In this document: positions 45,440-58,599 of the stretch, in pieces
How the letters are laid out: each line of letters opens with the position of its first letter
Position numbering within the stretch: position 1 is the first letter of the stretch
NCBI GenBank assembly: GCA_037576215.1
Contig: JBANDB010000004.1
Coordinates: 1,054,001-1,118,000 of the forward strand
Source of the DNA: Armillaria gallica
Lineage: Eukaryota > Basidiomycota > Agaricomycetes > Agaricales > Physalacriaceae
Length of the DNA: 64,000 nt
Direction of reading: 5' to 3'
Notes under the pieces: generated by a model
Seen by the model: the letters and a program-made list of their open reading frames with translations, nothing else
Database searches by the model: none
Told to the model about the DNA's origin: nothing
Position numbers and translations under genes: made by a program

Positions 45440-48400
45440 GCTGTGCACCTTTGTGTCTATTTTTTACCAGTATGGACTCTGATTCAAATTAGATTACAAA
45501 ATCAGTCTCGTAGCATTGGCTTAGCCAATTTCCTTGGAGATACAAGGAATACCACTGTAGAATAGATGTGACATGTGAATACTCAAGAGTCAATGTAGAA
45601 TGGCATCAAGAAATGCAATGTGCATGGTCGGAAAAAGGAGCAGAGATGGCATCAGGATCGATCCAGATGTTGCGGACCCCATTCTTGTTCTGTCCCGATT
45701 CCTGTCCATGGTTCATTGTCTGTTGACTGCCCTCCTCCAAGCCTCTTCATATTTATATTGTGTTTTCTCACTCAAACATCTCAAATAATTTATGCTTCAT
45801 CTGCCTCAGATTCACCGTGACTCTTTCTCATTTGGACCAACATTTCAATGCATTTAAATCCTACATTCTTTCATGGATGGATGTACATGGTAGTTTTTCA
45901 AGTTCAGGCCTTGATTGCAATATCAACATCTCTCAGGACATCCAATGTGAACAGAACCTATGTACGTTTTTGCCATTCATTTCATATCTACAGTCTTAAT
46001 TCCCTATCTCAAACCAAGTTCACCATCAACCTCTTGGGAGATACTGTGTATGGGTGCAGCCTGTTGCACCAGCAGGCTAGTACCCAGCTTGAGGCATTGA
46101 TAAAATGCTTATGCTCCAAGGGAGCGGATCTCGACACTGTTTGCATATGGATTTGCCATTGGTTTTTTTGAATGTTTTTCTATTTCCCAAGTTTTTCTCA
46201 CAGGAAAACAAAAAGTTTCAACACAATAGGAATAAGACACTATCTACATATACAGATTATGATGGGCCATAGCATTGTAGTGGCAATGAAGGTAATCATC
46301 TTATTCGCAGGTGAGTCATACCACCCTGACATTGACTGGGTTTCTGATTTTTATCTGTGAGGACAAATGGATCCCTTCTGCCAGACCTTCATGGAGATTC
46401 ATTCTGCCCAATGTATCTCTGCAAGAGGATCAGTATATGCAGGTGTTTACAAGCACATTGGGGAGATTTATGGGACACTTTGTTAGGACCGAACTTCAAA
46501 CAAGAGTAAAAAATGGCTGCCTCGCATTCGGACAATCACCACTGAGTCTTTGAGCATCTGTAGTCTGGGCTAATGTCTTAGTCTAGGTGGAGGGAGTGAG
46601 GAGAGAAGTTCATATGAATAAACTTTAGCTCAAAGCTGAGGTTAGTACAGTGAGAGCTATGCTACTTAAATACTAGAGTTTCTATGCTAAACATAGAGTC
46701 TATAGTTTGTATGTCATTAGGTATTGGTATGTTGGATGAGCTGTATAAGCAAGTTGCAGCATTGAATGCAGTGTCCATCTGTTATGGTCATGTTAATGGT
46801 GATTAGTGCTGATGATAGAATATCAAGACACTAAGATAAAGAAAATTTGTAACATGCTTTGAGCATTTAGGATGCCCTAAGCTCTCAAAGTTCTGACTGT
46901 TTATTGTGAGTACCATCATTTCTTTGAGTGATATTGACCTTTCTCTCTTTCCACCACCATCCTATTGTTGTTTGTACTCTTTCAATGCTTTCTTAACACT
47001 CATTTTCTTCTACCACCACCTCATGTGCCACACAATTTCTCTTCCTACTTTCAGGGTAGTCCTTTCAAGCATGACCCACATTTTTCAGTATTCAGCTAAC
47101 ATTAACATACTGTGATTTTTTTCAGAATTTGCAATCTCTGGTGAAATACCAATCCATAAGCCTTTAGTAGCCTCTGTTTCTTACAAAAATTGATGAGAAT
47201 GATATCACACTGCTCTTACCAAGCTCGCTGCCAAGAATATTCAGCATTTGGCACTTACCAATCATTTGTTACCCATCTGGATATCAATTTAGGGTCAATG
47301 ATGGTGCTTGTAGATGCATGGGGTCAATTTTGTGAGTGAGCCATTTGCATTTTGTAGCAGACCATCACTCATGACCTTTAGTAGAAAAAAGGCATCTACT
47401 GAGATGTGCAGTCATATCTAGTATGATAGAGGCTTGACAAGTCTTTAAGCTTCATGCATTATGGCAGGTAAAGTATGATTGTTCTCTGACAATCATTTTC
47501 ATGCTGACATCCTTGATCATCTGTGAAGACCATCTAGAAAGCGACCAGCTTACAATTTTGTCATTTCTGTCATACAAGAGGACCAAGACCAGGCAATTTG
47601 AGATGAGCAGAACCCACAGAATGATACTTATCATCATTCAGATTGTGTGAGGGGTCCCGCTTGAATGTTGAATGTTGAATGACTGGTGTTGCATGGCTTT
47701 TGCATGGCTCTAAACTGAGAAAGCTCCAATTTTCAAGCTAGTGCATTCTACCTACCAGTCTTTCCCATTTACATTAACTCACAGCTTCCTTACAGGTATC
47801 ATCAAAATTCTTCTGTGACCTACACTGAATTTCCTATCCAACCTTCCATCCCAGTGATCCATATCACCAATGCTGCGTTTAGTGCATGTCTGCATTCATA
47901 AAAGGTTCTCACCAAGTCTTGTGCTCATTCTAATCCCTCTTTCTATCCCAAGCATTCAGGCATCGGCCCACCAAGCCTTGTGTATGACTGTCAGATTTTG
48001 TGGCCTTACTCAAACATCATAACTTTCTAAGTCTGCATTGATATCACCTAATTCACATTCCAGGGAGACCCCTGCCATTTGCCATTGTTGATTGGGTCAT
48101 GCCATTGTCCCTTATCACAGATCTATCATTGATTTTCCCTTGACACTCTCCAGCATACATGAGGCTGAACTTCTGCATAAAAGTACTTGCCATATTTTTC
48201 AGACATCTTTTCTGTGGACCTTCTCAGCCATTGATGACAAGCTCACTGTGAAGAAGAGAGGTTGCCTCATCAATCCTTCAACTTTATTGGATAGTCTGTC
48301 TGTGGCACCAAATCGATCTGGGTAGATCAAGTTTGCTCCTCATGTTGTTCTATTATGTGTCCTGTCTGGTCCATCTTCCTGCATTGCACTAATCATTCTT

Positions 48401-48555
48401 ATTTGATACAAATGTTATCTGTGAATTCTTTTGAACCTGTGCTATCTGTACCACCCACTTGCTGTATACTCTGTAGCCCATCTTTTAATCACTATGGTGT
48501 GACCCTTCATGTCCATAGAACATGGTACACCATGCTAGGACCACCTGTGGACCCA
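45440..48555 (+). other. Duplicated block B, CpG-decayed copy of 16.1-23.5 kb
   Basis: Contiguous homologue of three separated pieces of copy A. Where A has CG, B usually has TG or CA. Short open frames (up to ~107 codons) are not conserved in A. A ~380-bp segment at about 46488-46866 is absent from A and is probably an insertion of unknown type. Confidence 0.6.
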
Positions 48556-49159
48556 GCTATGCCTTAACCTCCAAAACTCTGGCTCTCTCTTTTCTGAGAT
48601 AAATAAATTGCAAGTGACTCACAAACAACATCCAGACATCCAACAGCATGATCATAGCACCCAGCATTGGGCCTCCATGAACCATCTTCTTTGTTAATTT
48701 TGCTAGATGCTATCTTGATATACTTCAGGATGTGATTAAGGGGTGTTTTTAAGCTGCTGAATGCAGAGAAGCAGTCAGTCAAATTTGTGGATGTTTCACG
48801 AAGAACTGATTTGAACTTTGGTCTTTCAGGTTGGGTTAAAGATCATGGTAGATCTCCTAGTGCTCTGCCTTGCCCCAGATAATCAAGAGTATTTCAACTT
48901 GTCTACAATAAGTAGCTGAATGCCACTGCTCTGTCTGTCTATACTCAACACATTTATAAATTTAAAACTTCTCAAACATCTGAGTCTAAAATATATGGAA
49001 GCCCTCCTCTTCGAATTTTACAGCAGAACACTGGTACAAAGGTATATGGGTATCATTCAGGAATAAACAGTGCAGGAAAAGATTAGAGATATCAAGGTTA
49101 TTTCCTGTCTATCAGAAACAGATAAAGTGACCAACATGTTGACTGGTGGAGAGAAATGA
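48556..49159. other. No recognisable gene
   Basis: CpG-poor, AT-rich DNA; the downstream region of the gene on the minus strand. Confidence 0.4.
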
Positions 49160-49648
49160 TTAAACTCTTGGGGTAACTGCATGGGTATTTACAGTCACAG
49201 CTGAAGAGGCAGTAGGGGTCACAGAGGCTCTCTCAAAAGTCAATTCCTGACTCTCAATTGGTAGAGTGAAAACCAGCATGCCTTGCACTGGCATAACAAC
49301 AGATGTAAATGTTTGTTCTACCTCGGCAGTGCTTTTAGCATCTTCTGTAGCACTGTTTTCTCCAGCACCCTGGCTTTTCACTGCAGTTGTAGTACTGATG
49401 GACATGAACAAAGGTGAGCTGAAAGCCTTGGATGTCTTTGTGACTTGGGAAGCCAAGGGGAGGCCAATTGTACTGGATCTGATAGTGACAGTGGACTGTG
49501 CATCTGCAGTGATGTGAGTGCTTTGGCTCATGACAAGAGGTCCTGGTCCTCTGAGCTGTTGTCCATTGAGGATTACAGCACCTTGGACTGAAAGAGAGAG
49601 GATGCATGCAAGAGCAGCTATATGGAGAAGAGAAAGCATGATTGGCAT
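49160..49648 (-). CDS. Possible small secreted Ser/Thr-rich protein (~162 aa)
   Basis: Open frame on the minus strand. The Met at 49648 is chosen because it directly begins a signal-peptide-like stretch (MLSLLHIAALACILSLSVQG, then AVILNG); the frame extends 50 codons further upstream without a better start. The mature part is rich in Ser, Thr, Val and Ala, has almost no Cys, and shows no domain. It would be a secreted or wall-associated, possibly O-glycosylated protein. It lies in CpG-depleted DNA with no conserved neighbour, so it may be a decayed or chance frame. No homologue recognised. Confidence 0.4.
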   Translation of the reverse strand: MPIMLSLLHIAALACILSLSVQGAVILNGQQLRGPGPLVMSQSTHITADAQSTVTIRSSTIGLPLASQVTKTSKAFSSPLFMSISTTTAVKSQGAGENSATEDAKSTAEVEQTFTSVVMPVQGMLVFTLPIESQELTFERASVTPTASSAVTVNTHAVTPRV

Positions 49649-50947
49649 GCTGATAATGAAGATCAGTGTTGTTTTCTCAGTTGAATAATGGAGAAGACAT
49701 CTTACTAATAAGTGGAGATAAGGAGCATATTTTTCAGAAAAAAGTTTGTGTGAATATGAGGTTGAAAATACATAACAATTAGAAGATAGGCAATGCAAAG
49801 AAGATCAACTAACTGTGTACTATCTGCTTCAGTGCTTCTGAGACTAGGTGCTGACTAGAAGAGAGCCAACACAAAGCAAAGCAACTAGCTAAGAACCATG
49901 TGCTTTTGTGTTTCTGAGATATCTACCTTTCATCATCAAAGCTTTTATAATTTGCCTTGTTCTATAATCAAATAAAACAGAATGGTGCTTCCCAAAACCT
50001 GGTAAAACAGGATCTAGTATTAGAACCACAGTGATGTAAAGTTGACTGCCTGGAAAGATCTATCAGTCAACCTTGTACCTATCAAGTGGTTGCACATGTA
50101 TCTCATTTCAAGAGAAAATGTAAGAACCCTCCTTGAGAAGTGGGTTGACCAGAAAGAGATTGGACAGCAGTTTGCACCTGAGATTATAGAACATCACTAT
50201 GTAGTTATTTTACATGATGAGTCACTCCATCCAAAGAGCATCCTTTTTGTTTCTGGAGGAGTGGGAGTGCTCTGTCAAATTTAAAACTTAGCCATGAGCA
50301 ATAGAAAATCAAGGCCTGAAGAATATGGGTATGTGGCACTACTAAGAATAATATGAGTCATTATATTATTATTGTGTTCTCACTGCAAACAGAAGTTCTG
50401 ACATCTGCTTTAATTGGCATCAAATGGTTCTTGTCAACCATGGTCCTTCTTGTTGCTCTCTTCAGATATTAAAGGCAGATATGCTATGGTATGTAGGCAA
50501 TACTGCTCGTTATGGTTACCCTGCTCATCATATTGTCCCAAAGCCAGCTTGAATTCCAGTGGTGTTGCCTTGGAAATTCAGCATTGATATTTGTCTTACT
50601 GAGACTTAACAGTTACATCATGTGAACTGTTGGCAGAAAGAATTCATGAAGTTCCAGTGTGTGATCTTCAATGTTACTCTTGAACTTGTTGAACTCATGA
50701 ATCCATTATGGCTGCAACATAGTGCTTTCCATAACACTTGAGAGTCAAGGGGCTGGCCACAGTCCTTTCTCTCCCATCCTGTGGCTTATGAAATATGGTG
50801 CTACTCACTATATGTTTCTTCACATCTTGATACCTGCATGATTGATATTCTAAGTCCTGTGTATACAGGTCTTAGTCTTATGTGGTCCTGAGGGTTTGGG
50901 TGGCAGTGCATTTTCATTATTTCCAAGGTTTTGCTATGTACATGTCA
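49649..50947. other. No recognisable gene
   Basis: AT-rich and CpG-poor. An 80-codon open frame at 50042-50284 has no recognised similarity. Confidence 0.4.
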
Positions 50948-52600
50948 TCTCGCTGATGTGCTCGGTAACGGGTAGTGTGCAAATGCAACAAGTGTCTAGA
51001 TCATCAATCTAGATACTGAATCACACACACACACACACACAATCACCAATGTTTAAGTTTGAGGGTGAGTATGGTAGAAGCACCCGTGGTGTACTTAGAT
51101 ATCGATAATCAATTGAGTTTGTTTCAAAACAACTTTGATTCAAATCTAGAAGTGTTTACACGAGATACACTAATCGCGATAGTGAGGTATATGGACGTAG
51201 GGGTTTGTAAGGTATAATTTGAGTGGCTTAAACTTGAAACAACTTCGTCTAAGAGAGCTGGTAAGGCTTTAACTAGACAAGCTTTAACAATTGAACAATC
51301 AAAGACCTAGAGGTGTACAAAGAGCGTAATTGCTCTGGAGTACATGGACTCGATTACAACACAAGCACATGCACTTGCAACAAAGAACTGAAGTTCTACA
51401 AAGAGTACACAGACTCTACAAAGAACACACAGGTCCTGGCTTCAAGTACGAGACTTGCAAAGAGTACACTGACTCATTAACTATTCAAATTTAAAGCATT
51501 CTAGGGCTTATTTCACTTCAACTAGGCAACGTCTTCAGTCTGTAGTTGACTTAGCATGTCTAGATCACTTTAGTTGGTGAGGGAGCATGAGGCCTTTGTA
51601 TGTAGAGCAGTTCAATTAACTAGCAAGGTGCAAATGCAGGGACAACTCTTCTTCCTACTTAGTTCTTCTAGATTACTTATAGCTGCCCTTTTGGGGTTGA
51701 CTTGGTAAATTTAATTCACTTCAGTCAAGGATATGCAATTAAAACCAGTGATTGATTAGGTAGCTATAAGGCTACTAGCACAAATGCAGGGTAATGCTTT
51801 CCTGTCGTTATCCGTCTAGTCGCTGCTAATTTATACGATTTCTAGTCTAGGTATAGGAGCTTGTATCTAAAAATAATTATGGTATGAGCTCTAGGTATCA
51901 ATACAAACAATAAGTAATTAATTTACAAGGATTGCGCCATTCTGAGGTTTCTATTCAGTTGGACGGAATGGCTAGTGGTCATTCTATTGCAAAGGAGTGT
52001 CCTAATGGTCCGTAGGAACTCCTTGCTTCTCCTTCATGCCTTGCTGCATGGATTCCTATTCAATACTACGAATTGCGCAGTATTTCGAGGATGTAACCAC
52101 TGATCGTGATCGATTGTCGGACTGAGATTGTATTTGCTTTGATCACTGCACGATCTTTAGCTATCTCGGCACCAAGCATCAGTTATTCAGTTATTGCAAG
52201 TTGATTCGTGTTCTAGACTAAGTTCATTTCATGGTGTGAACCGTTGTAGACTTAGCAATTCTTTTCTAGGTTTATTCAAGTCGTCGAGATGATGAGTAAT
52301 CTAGCCCTTCCATGTTCTGCTTTAGTGTTTGTAACTCATCTCGATGTGTCCCTTGGTTCTGACTGTAAATAGTCTTGTTTTGGGCAGGGAATAGCATTCA
52401 GTGTTGAAGGCTTGTAGAGTTGACTCGTCTAGATGTCGCTTCTAAGTCTGTTCTTATACTGTATTGCTCACTATCTTATGTAGTATTCTAACTATCAGTG
52501 TAAAGCCTTCACTATAGCTCTCTGTACTGCTTGTAGACTGCGTTATTTGATATAAAATTGCCAAATCTATGGGTAGCCTGATACCAAGCGTATCATTGCC
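50948..52600. mobile_element. Probable younger insertion, CpG-retaining block of unknown class
   Basis: CpG dinucleotides become frequent between about 50948 (CATCTCGCTG) and 52600 (CCAAGCGTATC), whereas both flanks are almost free of them. There is no coding capacity. It has internal ACAAAGAGTACAC-like repeats (~51320-51470). The minus strand at ~52590 reads TTGGTATCAGG, reminiscent of a copia primer site after an LTR, but no matching LTR pair was found. Confidence 0.4.
51022..51040. repeat. (CA)9 microsatellite
   Basis: Uninterrupted CA dinucleotide run. Confidence 0.95.
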
Positions 52601-54656
52601 TTGGCAGTTCTTAGCATGATCAAGCATTGATGCCCTTTCAGTCTGTGGTTCTGTTTGTTCCACCTTCCACTTTCTCTGATTTTTCTTGTCTTTCATGTCT
52701 TCAGCAAATTTTGGATCACATTGACATGCTCTGCAAGCATTTACATGTGTAATTTTGCAATTGCCACCAATGAGTACATGCTACAATGTCCAGATAATAA
52801 GGCATGGAGAAATACAACAGAGTGCAGTGATTATAATGCCAGTAATAAGATTACCTGAGTAAAGCTGGGTGGAGCGCATGACTTAACCTAGGAATGGTAC
52901 TGGAAAGGCTGCACTAAGTAAAAAGTCCCAGTGCTTGACACTAAGTGCTCTGACAGGACATAGCTAGCATGTGTGCACTAAGAATAGAGCAGGACATGTT
53001 TGTGAGATAATTAAAACTTCACACAACATTGATCTATGATGCGCAAGGCCCAGCAAGCCCAGAACTTAGAGCTCTAAACTTTGTGACATCAGAACTTGAG
53101 TAAATCCGAAGTTTCTGACTTTGGCTGAAGCATGTGAGGTCTAGATAAGAAGTTCATTGCCTTCACTATGATAGAATTCCCCCAGAGAATATTATAAAGT
53201 GAAATAAGAGTCGCACATGAGGCTGCAACTCTGAAGAGATAGCAACTGATGTCAGTACACATGTAATAGCGATGTTAACCAACGTCACAACACTCAGAGA
53301 CAGGATCTGGCCCTGAACCAGACTCCTGAGTCAGCACCAAGCTATGGCATGATAATGGCGACATGCGTGGGATGCAGGCAAAGGAGCTCAGCAACTTAAA
53401 TAATACTAAAATTTGTACTGCTAATTTGTGGAATGTAGAATAGATAAATAGCGCAGTGTAATTGTAGTGTACAAGTTTTGGACCCCCATTGTAGTCATGT
53501 GCAAGCCTCCAGCTTGACGCTGTAGCTTCAGAATTAGTTTGTAACTTCAAGCAAGAGAATATACCTAGAATTGATATCATATTGAGTGAATTGAAGTTGT
53601 GTGCGAGGCATAGAAAGCTAATGTGGCACTTGTGTGATTGTTAATTGGTTGGGTGACTTGTGCTCTGACCTGAGAAGAAGAGTTTAGTGTCATTGAGGAT
53701 GTGCTCTTGTGCTTTGAGGGTTTTATGTGATGTGAGGCACTACATATGGCAGAGGTTCAAACCCTTTGGCTTGATTAGTGCTCTCTTGAGGGTATATATT
53801 TTCCAAGTGGCATAGGTTCAAACCCTGTGGCTTGCAGATAGGGTTTTATAAGGTTTTCTGTTTCTCTCGATCACATAGGTTAGAACCCTGTGGATCTACA
53901 ATTGGTTTGGAAGCTTGAGCATGTGAGTTTGAATCCTGTGGCTTTAGTGGAAGGTTTTGTGAAGTGTTTCTGCTTGGAGCACAAAGCTTTGAGTCATGTA
54001 TAGTGTGTTTCAAGTCATTTGAGGTCATTCCGTGTGTCACTCTAGACTTGGTGAGGGTTTTGTGTACATCTCTTGACATTGCATGTATTGTACTACACCT
54101 TGCCTTGAGGCCTAGTGACAACTGTCACTCCTCTTGTTATTAAAAGTCTTTGGACTTAGAGAAATCTAGATACTTGACATGCGCTATCACTGTACTTGTG
54201 TATTGTATATTTTGAGAGTTTGGTTCTCATGTTAATCTGCTTCTATCGCATCAGAATCCCCCAATGAACTTGAGGGTTTGTGTGTGTAGTGTTGGGTGTG
54301 GGTGTGATCAGTGTCTTCGATGCTGTTGCATTTCTAGCTTGCATGCACAGAGTCCCTTCAATGTTGCTATTGGATATGCTACTCTGTTGTAAATATGCCA
54401 CTACCAACTTTACACTTCAATGGGTTGTTGGTGATTCTCCTTTACTTTGATGTTCCTTCTCCAGATTGCTTCTACCTTTTTACAAGTCCAAGTAAAATGA
54501 GAATTTGTTCTTATACATGAAATTTCGACCCAGGACCCTTAATTCCTCCACTTCTCCTTCAGACTCTTGTTGTGTGTCATTTGCTCTCTCTCCTGTAATT
54601 TTATGTCAGTAAGTGCATGCATAAAAAATAAATGTCTTTTCTCCTTGGTAAAGCCT
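52601..54656. other. No recognisable gene; CpG-poor
   Basis: Repeats of the phrase CATAGGTTCAAACCCTGTGG in varied form occur around 53750-53945. No gene supported. Confidence 0.4.
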
Positions 54657-54845
54657 TCATCTAAGTTGTTTACTCTTTATGGGCATGGTGATAGTTGTTA
54701 GTTGAATTTCTACAATGTTGCCTGGTCTGAAAATATGGATTTTGGTTGCTTTGAATTCATAGATGCTGTAGGTTAGATCAATGCAAACATTTAGCTGGTA
54801 CTCCTCTTTATCAATGCTGCTGGCAAAGAACCTTGTGTTTTTCAC
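54657..54845 (-). pseudogene. Remnant of an Agaricomycete repetitive-family protein
   Basis: Open frame of 62 codons with FFASSIDKEEYQLNVCIDL, then FRPGNIVEIQLTTITMPIKS. This resembles a beta-rich segment, of the form 'pGDIVEIQ..f..vP.k', found in large, multi-copy, transposon-associated hypothetical proteins of Agaricomycetes. The flanks are out of frame or stopped. Assignment is from memory of the pattern and is weak. Confidence 0.3.
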
Positions 54846-56299
54846 ATGGATTAAATTCCTCTACATGCTGCTTCTGCAAGAATTCCCTTCAGATCAACAA
54901 CCTTTTCATATGCTGCTTCTTCATGTGGGTATGCTCTTCTGTTTTTGAGGTCATGATGGCTAAGGTTTGTGCCTATAAAGTTGTCAGTACTGTCTGGGGT
55001 CCATTTCTGGATGGGAACTGTCTCTTGGAAGCCAGCTGAGCTTTGAGAATGGTCTCTGAGGTCTCCTTGAACTGTACTAACATGTGAACTTCCTGATGTA
55101 AAGCAGTAAATTATCTGACTTACAATAATATATCATTTACTGAAGGCAGGGCCTTCCTCATGAGTATACCTTGGATCATGAATACCATTGCTTTGGGTAG
55201 GTTCTGGTCATCAGTCTGTACTATTTGCCATGTCCAACCATTGTTGATGCTCATTATTGATGTAAGGGTTCTATCATTTCTTCAATCTCTCACTCTTTGC
55301 TCTTTGCTTATATCTACATTGCCGGTAAGCTATTATGTGGGTGCTTAGTATTTGGCTTTATTTATAATTCTCACCTTAGGCTTATCCCAATGGGCAGAGC
55401 AAACACATATTTGTTGAGTTTTCATATACTGGCACAACATTTATATGCTTGACACTCTATCTTTCTTTTGCTCACTCTGTAGTTGCATTGACCCTCAGGA
55501 TTAGCTGTTTTTCAAGTACCCATTGCTCTTATGAACTGGTGCTTCTACTAATGGATCACTATTGAGTTTGGCAACAAGTTCAGGTCTTTTTCCTCTCAGC
55601 ATATGGGTCTCAGTATCCTAACTCTGTCCTTACATGGCACAGGTGTTGAATCCAGCAAGCCACAAGTTGGAGAGAAAAGTCATACATCATTCCTGCAAGA
55701 CTTTGACTGTGTCCAGACTTCAAATGTCATGGACAAGAATTACACCAGATTGTCTGTTCTGTCCATAATCCTCATATGGCTATCATCAGCCTCATCAACA
55801 TAAATTGATACATATGAAAGGAATCCACTGGTTTCGTGTCATCTCCAGGACATTCTAGCTCTGTGAAGAAGTGAAATGAGTGCTGACATATAGTCTATGA
55901 TACCAGGATGGGCAAACACAACCTGAATACGCTGTAGGGATTCCTATGTCAGCTCTTTCTCCTCTGGATCTAAAGATAATAGAGTTGATAATCAATATTA
56001 GGTTATATTTTCTGACTTTTGCTTGCAAGAATGTTAAATAATAACATTTTTGCAGATAGTTTTATAGAATGAAACCTAAGAGGCTACTATTATGAAAAAA
56101 AATGACAATGGGTTGATTAATATTTTTAGGCCCTCAACTTTAAACCTACCTATCTCTACATGATGTAAATGATGTCATATACTATTTGGAGCAAGCAGCT
56201 ATTACTGAGTCATGCCATATCATGCTAATATTGCTTTTCCCCAACTCTCACCAAGTTCATCCACATCTGCAATGCTCCATTTCAATCTTTCTTAATTGA
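54846..56299. other. No recognisable gene; strongly CpG-depleted
   Basis: AT-rich with only very short frames; probably a continuation of the same decayed minus-strand elements. Confidence 0.4.
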
Positions 56300-56413
56300 A
56301 TGACTTCAATATCTAATTACACAATTTATAACTGCCCAAACCAATGTGATACCCTACCTTGCCTCTGCTTCAATGTCTTCCCTTCCTCTTTGCACATGCA
56401 TTGCACTACCAGC

Positions 56414-56850
56414 CTACTGGCATGTAATCAACTTGTAGGCACTCAAGATGGAACTATATTCATTCTGGTAAGTCTTTGTTATCTCATAGCAGGCAAAGAA
56501 ACCTACCCAGATTGTCTTGCAGCCCTTATTGGAACACAAAACAGCCTGCAACTTCTCTGGGTCTTGGACAGCCATCCCACAATAACACTCCTGCAAGTCA
56601 TCAAGATCAACAATCCTACATTTCACTCTCCCAGATCAATGAAGCATGAGCCTGCTGGCAATAATCTCATCAGCTTCTGGTTCCATTGTTGTTGTAGCTA
56701 AAGAACTTGCAGGCAGAGAGAGCACATAAGTTGTGGCAGATTTGATAGTAGACAGATCAGAAGACATGGTCAGGAGAACAGCAGCATGTGAGACAGATGA
56801 CATGAGTGAATGAGATAGAGGTGGAGGAAGGATTGGCTCAGTCACAGTGA
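56414..56850 (-). pseudogene. Remnant with a C-x-CG ... C-x4-GC zinc-finger-like motif
   Basis: Overlapping minus-strand frames give an Ala/Ser/Thr-rich stretch, followed in another frame by ECYCGMAVQDPEKLQAV and then LCSNKGCKTIWVGF. This layout resembles the degenerate PHD-like finger ('CICG ... C...GCETxWFH') common in Agaricomycete repetitive proteins. Part of the finger (the downstream His/Cys pair) is not clear. Broken by frame changes. Confidence 0.3.
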
Positions 56851-57242
56851 GTGTGTTGATGTTTCTCTGTCATAGTCACCCTCACTACTTTCTTCAGCTG
56901 CCATCAGACCTGTTTCTTCTCTCACTATCCTTCAGTCACTGATGGCATCACTGTTCATATTCAAAGTGCTATCAATGTCACCTTTGGAGGCATCAGAGGC
57001 ATCTTGCCAGCCCCATCGCTATGCTCTTCATCAGTGGTATTGTTACCGGCATCTTCTGGGTCAGTCCTTGTTTCCTCCATACCTAGCAGCATTTCAGTGC
57101 CAAGATCTGTTGTTCTGGTATTCAAATATAAGCATTTTCTTCTATGAGTTATGATCTGAGACCTGCCTTCATGCCAAACAAGTGCTATATGCCTCCAAAA
57201 TGATTAGAGGTCCAAGTTCATCCTTCCACTTAGCCTTGGTCT

Positions 57243-58002
57243 CACTATGGGAGTGATCAGTCAATCAGAGACTGAAATCTATGGCCAAATATTGAGGTGT
57301 GGAAAATTTAACATAGAATCAAATGCAGAATTAAATATTAAGATTGTTTAAAATATTCAGGCCAATATTCTTGGCATATCCTTGCCATAGTTGACAGTAA
57401 TCAAAGATAAAATAGTATTTATATTATACTACCAAGTATAGCACCAGAATATAGTGCAAAACTTTTACTTAATACTTTGGTTAGTTCAGGATCAGCATGC
57501 CAAGTGGATGTATGATATGTGCAGGATCCTCAGACACTGATAATGCTATATGGATTCAAAATAATCAAACTGTATCCTCAAAGAGATAATACTGACCTCA
57601 TCAGCCTTTACTCAGAATAAGCTGGATTTTAGCCTTTTTTCAGTCTAAGATCAGGCCTTTTTCTTCTGGATAACAATGAAAACATTTTAACTTTTAATAT
57701 AATTTTCAGGCTCAGAAACCCTAATTTGAATTTAAATGCCCTTAGCATGCTGATCCTGAACTAACCAAAGTAATAGGTAAAAGTTTCGCACCATATTCCA
57801 GTGCTATACTCAGCAGTATGATATGAATACTATTTTATCTTTGATTACTGTCAAATATGGCAAGAATATGCTGAGAATATTGGCCTGAATATTTTAAACA
57901 ATCTCAATATTTCATTCTGCATTTGATTCTATGCTAAATTTTCCACACCTCAATATTTGACTATAATTTTCAGTCTCTGAATGACTGATTACCTCCATAG
58001 TG
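57243..58002. mobile_element. CACTA-type foldback MITE, 760 bp
   Basis: The ends are CACTATGG and CCATAGTG, flanked by TCT on both sides (57240-57242 and 58003-58005), the 3-bp duplication expected of CACTA/CMC elements. The arms are long: 57243-57500 and 57745-58002, 258 bp each, nearly 90% alike by eye, with the shared inner end TCAGGATCAGCATGC. The 244-bp centre has no gene. The arm differences are largely transitions. Confidence 0.88.
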
Positions 58003-58599
58003 TCTTTGTTTTGGGGACTTTCTTTCATTCTTCCCACACTTCATTCATCACCTCTCTTTCTGCATGTGATAAATCCTACAGATGTTTCCATTGGCTCAAA
58101 TCAGCTGCTGGATGTGAGCCTTTTTCTTTCATCAAATAGAACTGACACAGGAGGGATGATGCCAGACACAGGCTATATGGTTCTGTAGAAGGAAGAACTG
58201 AACCTTTCAGAATATGTGCTTCCATGTGCACAAGGAAGAATGCGGTTTTGAAGAATCAAGGGGAATTGATAGAACACAGGAGGAGCAGATTGTATCCAAC
58301 ACAAATGTCTGATACTGTGAATGCTGATTTGTTTTGCAGATAAAGCATGCCTTTCCTACCAGGTAGTTGTTACTGTAAGCAATACCATTGCAAATAGCAT
58401 TTTGCTCACCTAAACACTGATAGAGAAAGTTATGAGATTGAATCATGGAGGATATGAGCTTCACATCTCTATAACAAAGTTGGCTCAATAAACTGTCACC
58501 TAATGCCAGCAGAATGAAACTTTCAAACAAGTAAAACAGCTTTACTCTTTGTGTTGATGCTATTGGGTTCACTGCCTGAACAAAACATCCACCAACTTT
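58003..58599. other. No recognisable gene
   Basis: A 132-codon minus-strand frame (58207-58605) continues from the pseudogene to the right and may be its decayed 3' end. Otherwise nothing. Confidence 0.35.

Noticed and set aside
45886..48567. Open frames of 60-107 codons in duplicated block B as genes
   Set aside because: The homologous positions in copy A have different frames with stops, so no coding selection is visible.
52454..52700. Minus-strand TTGGTATCAGG as a certain copia primer site
   Set aside because: The match is short, and no LTR pair, gag or pol lies in the required positions.
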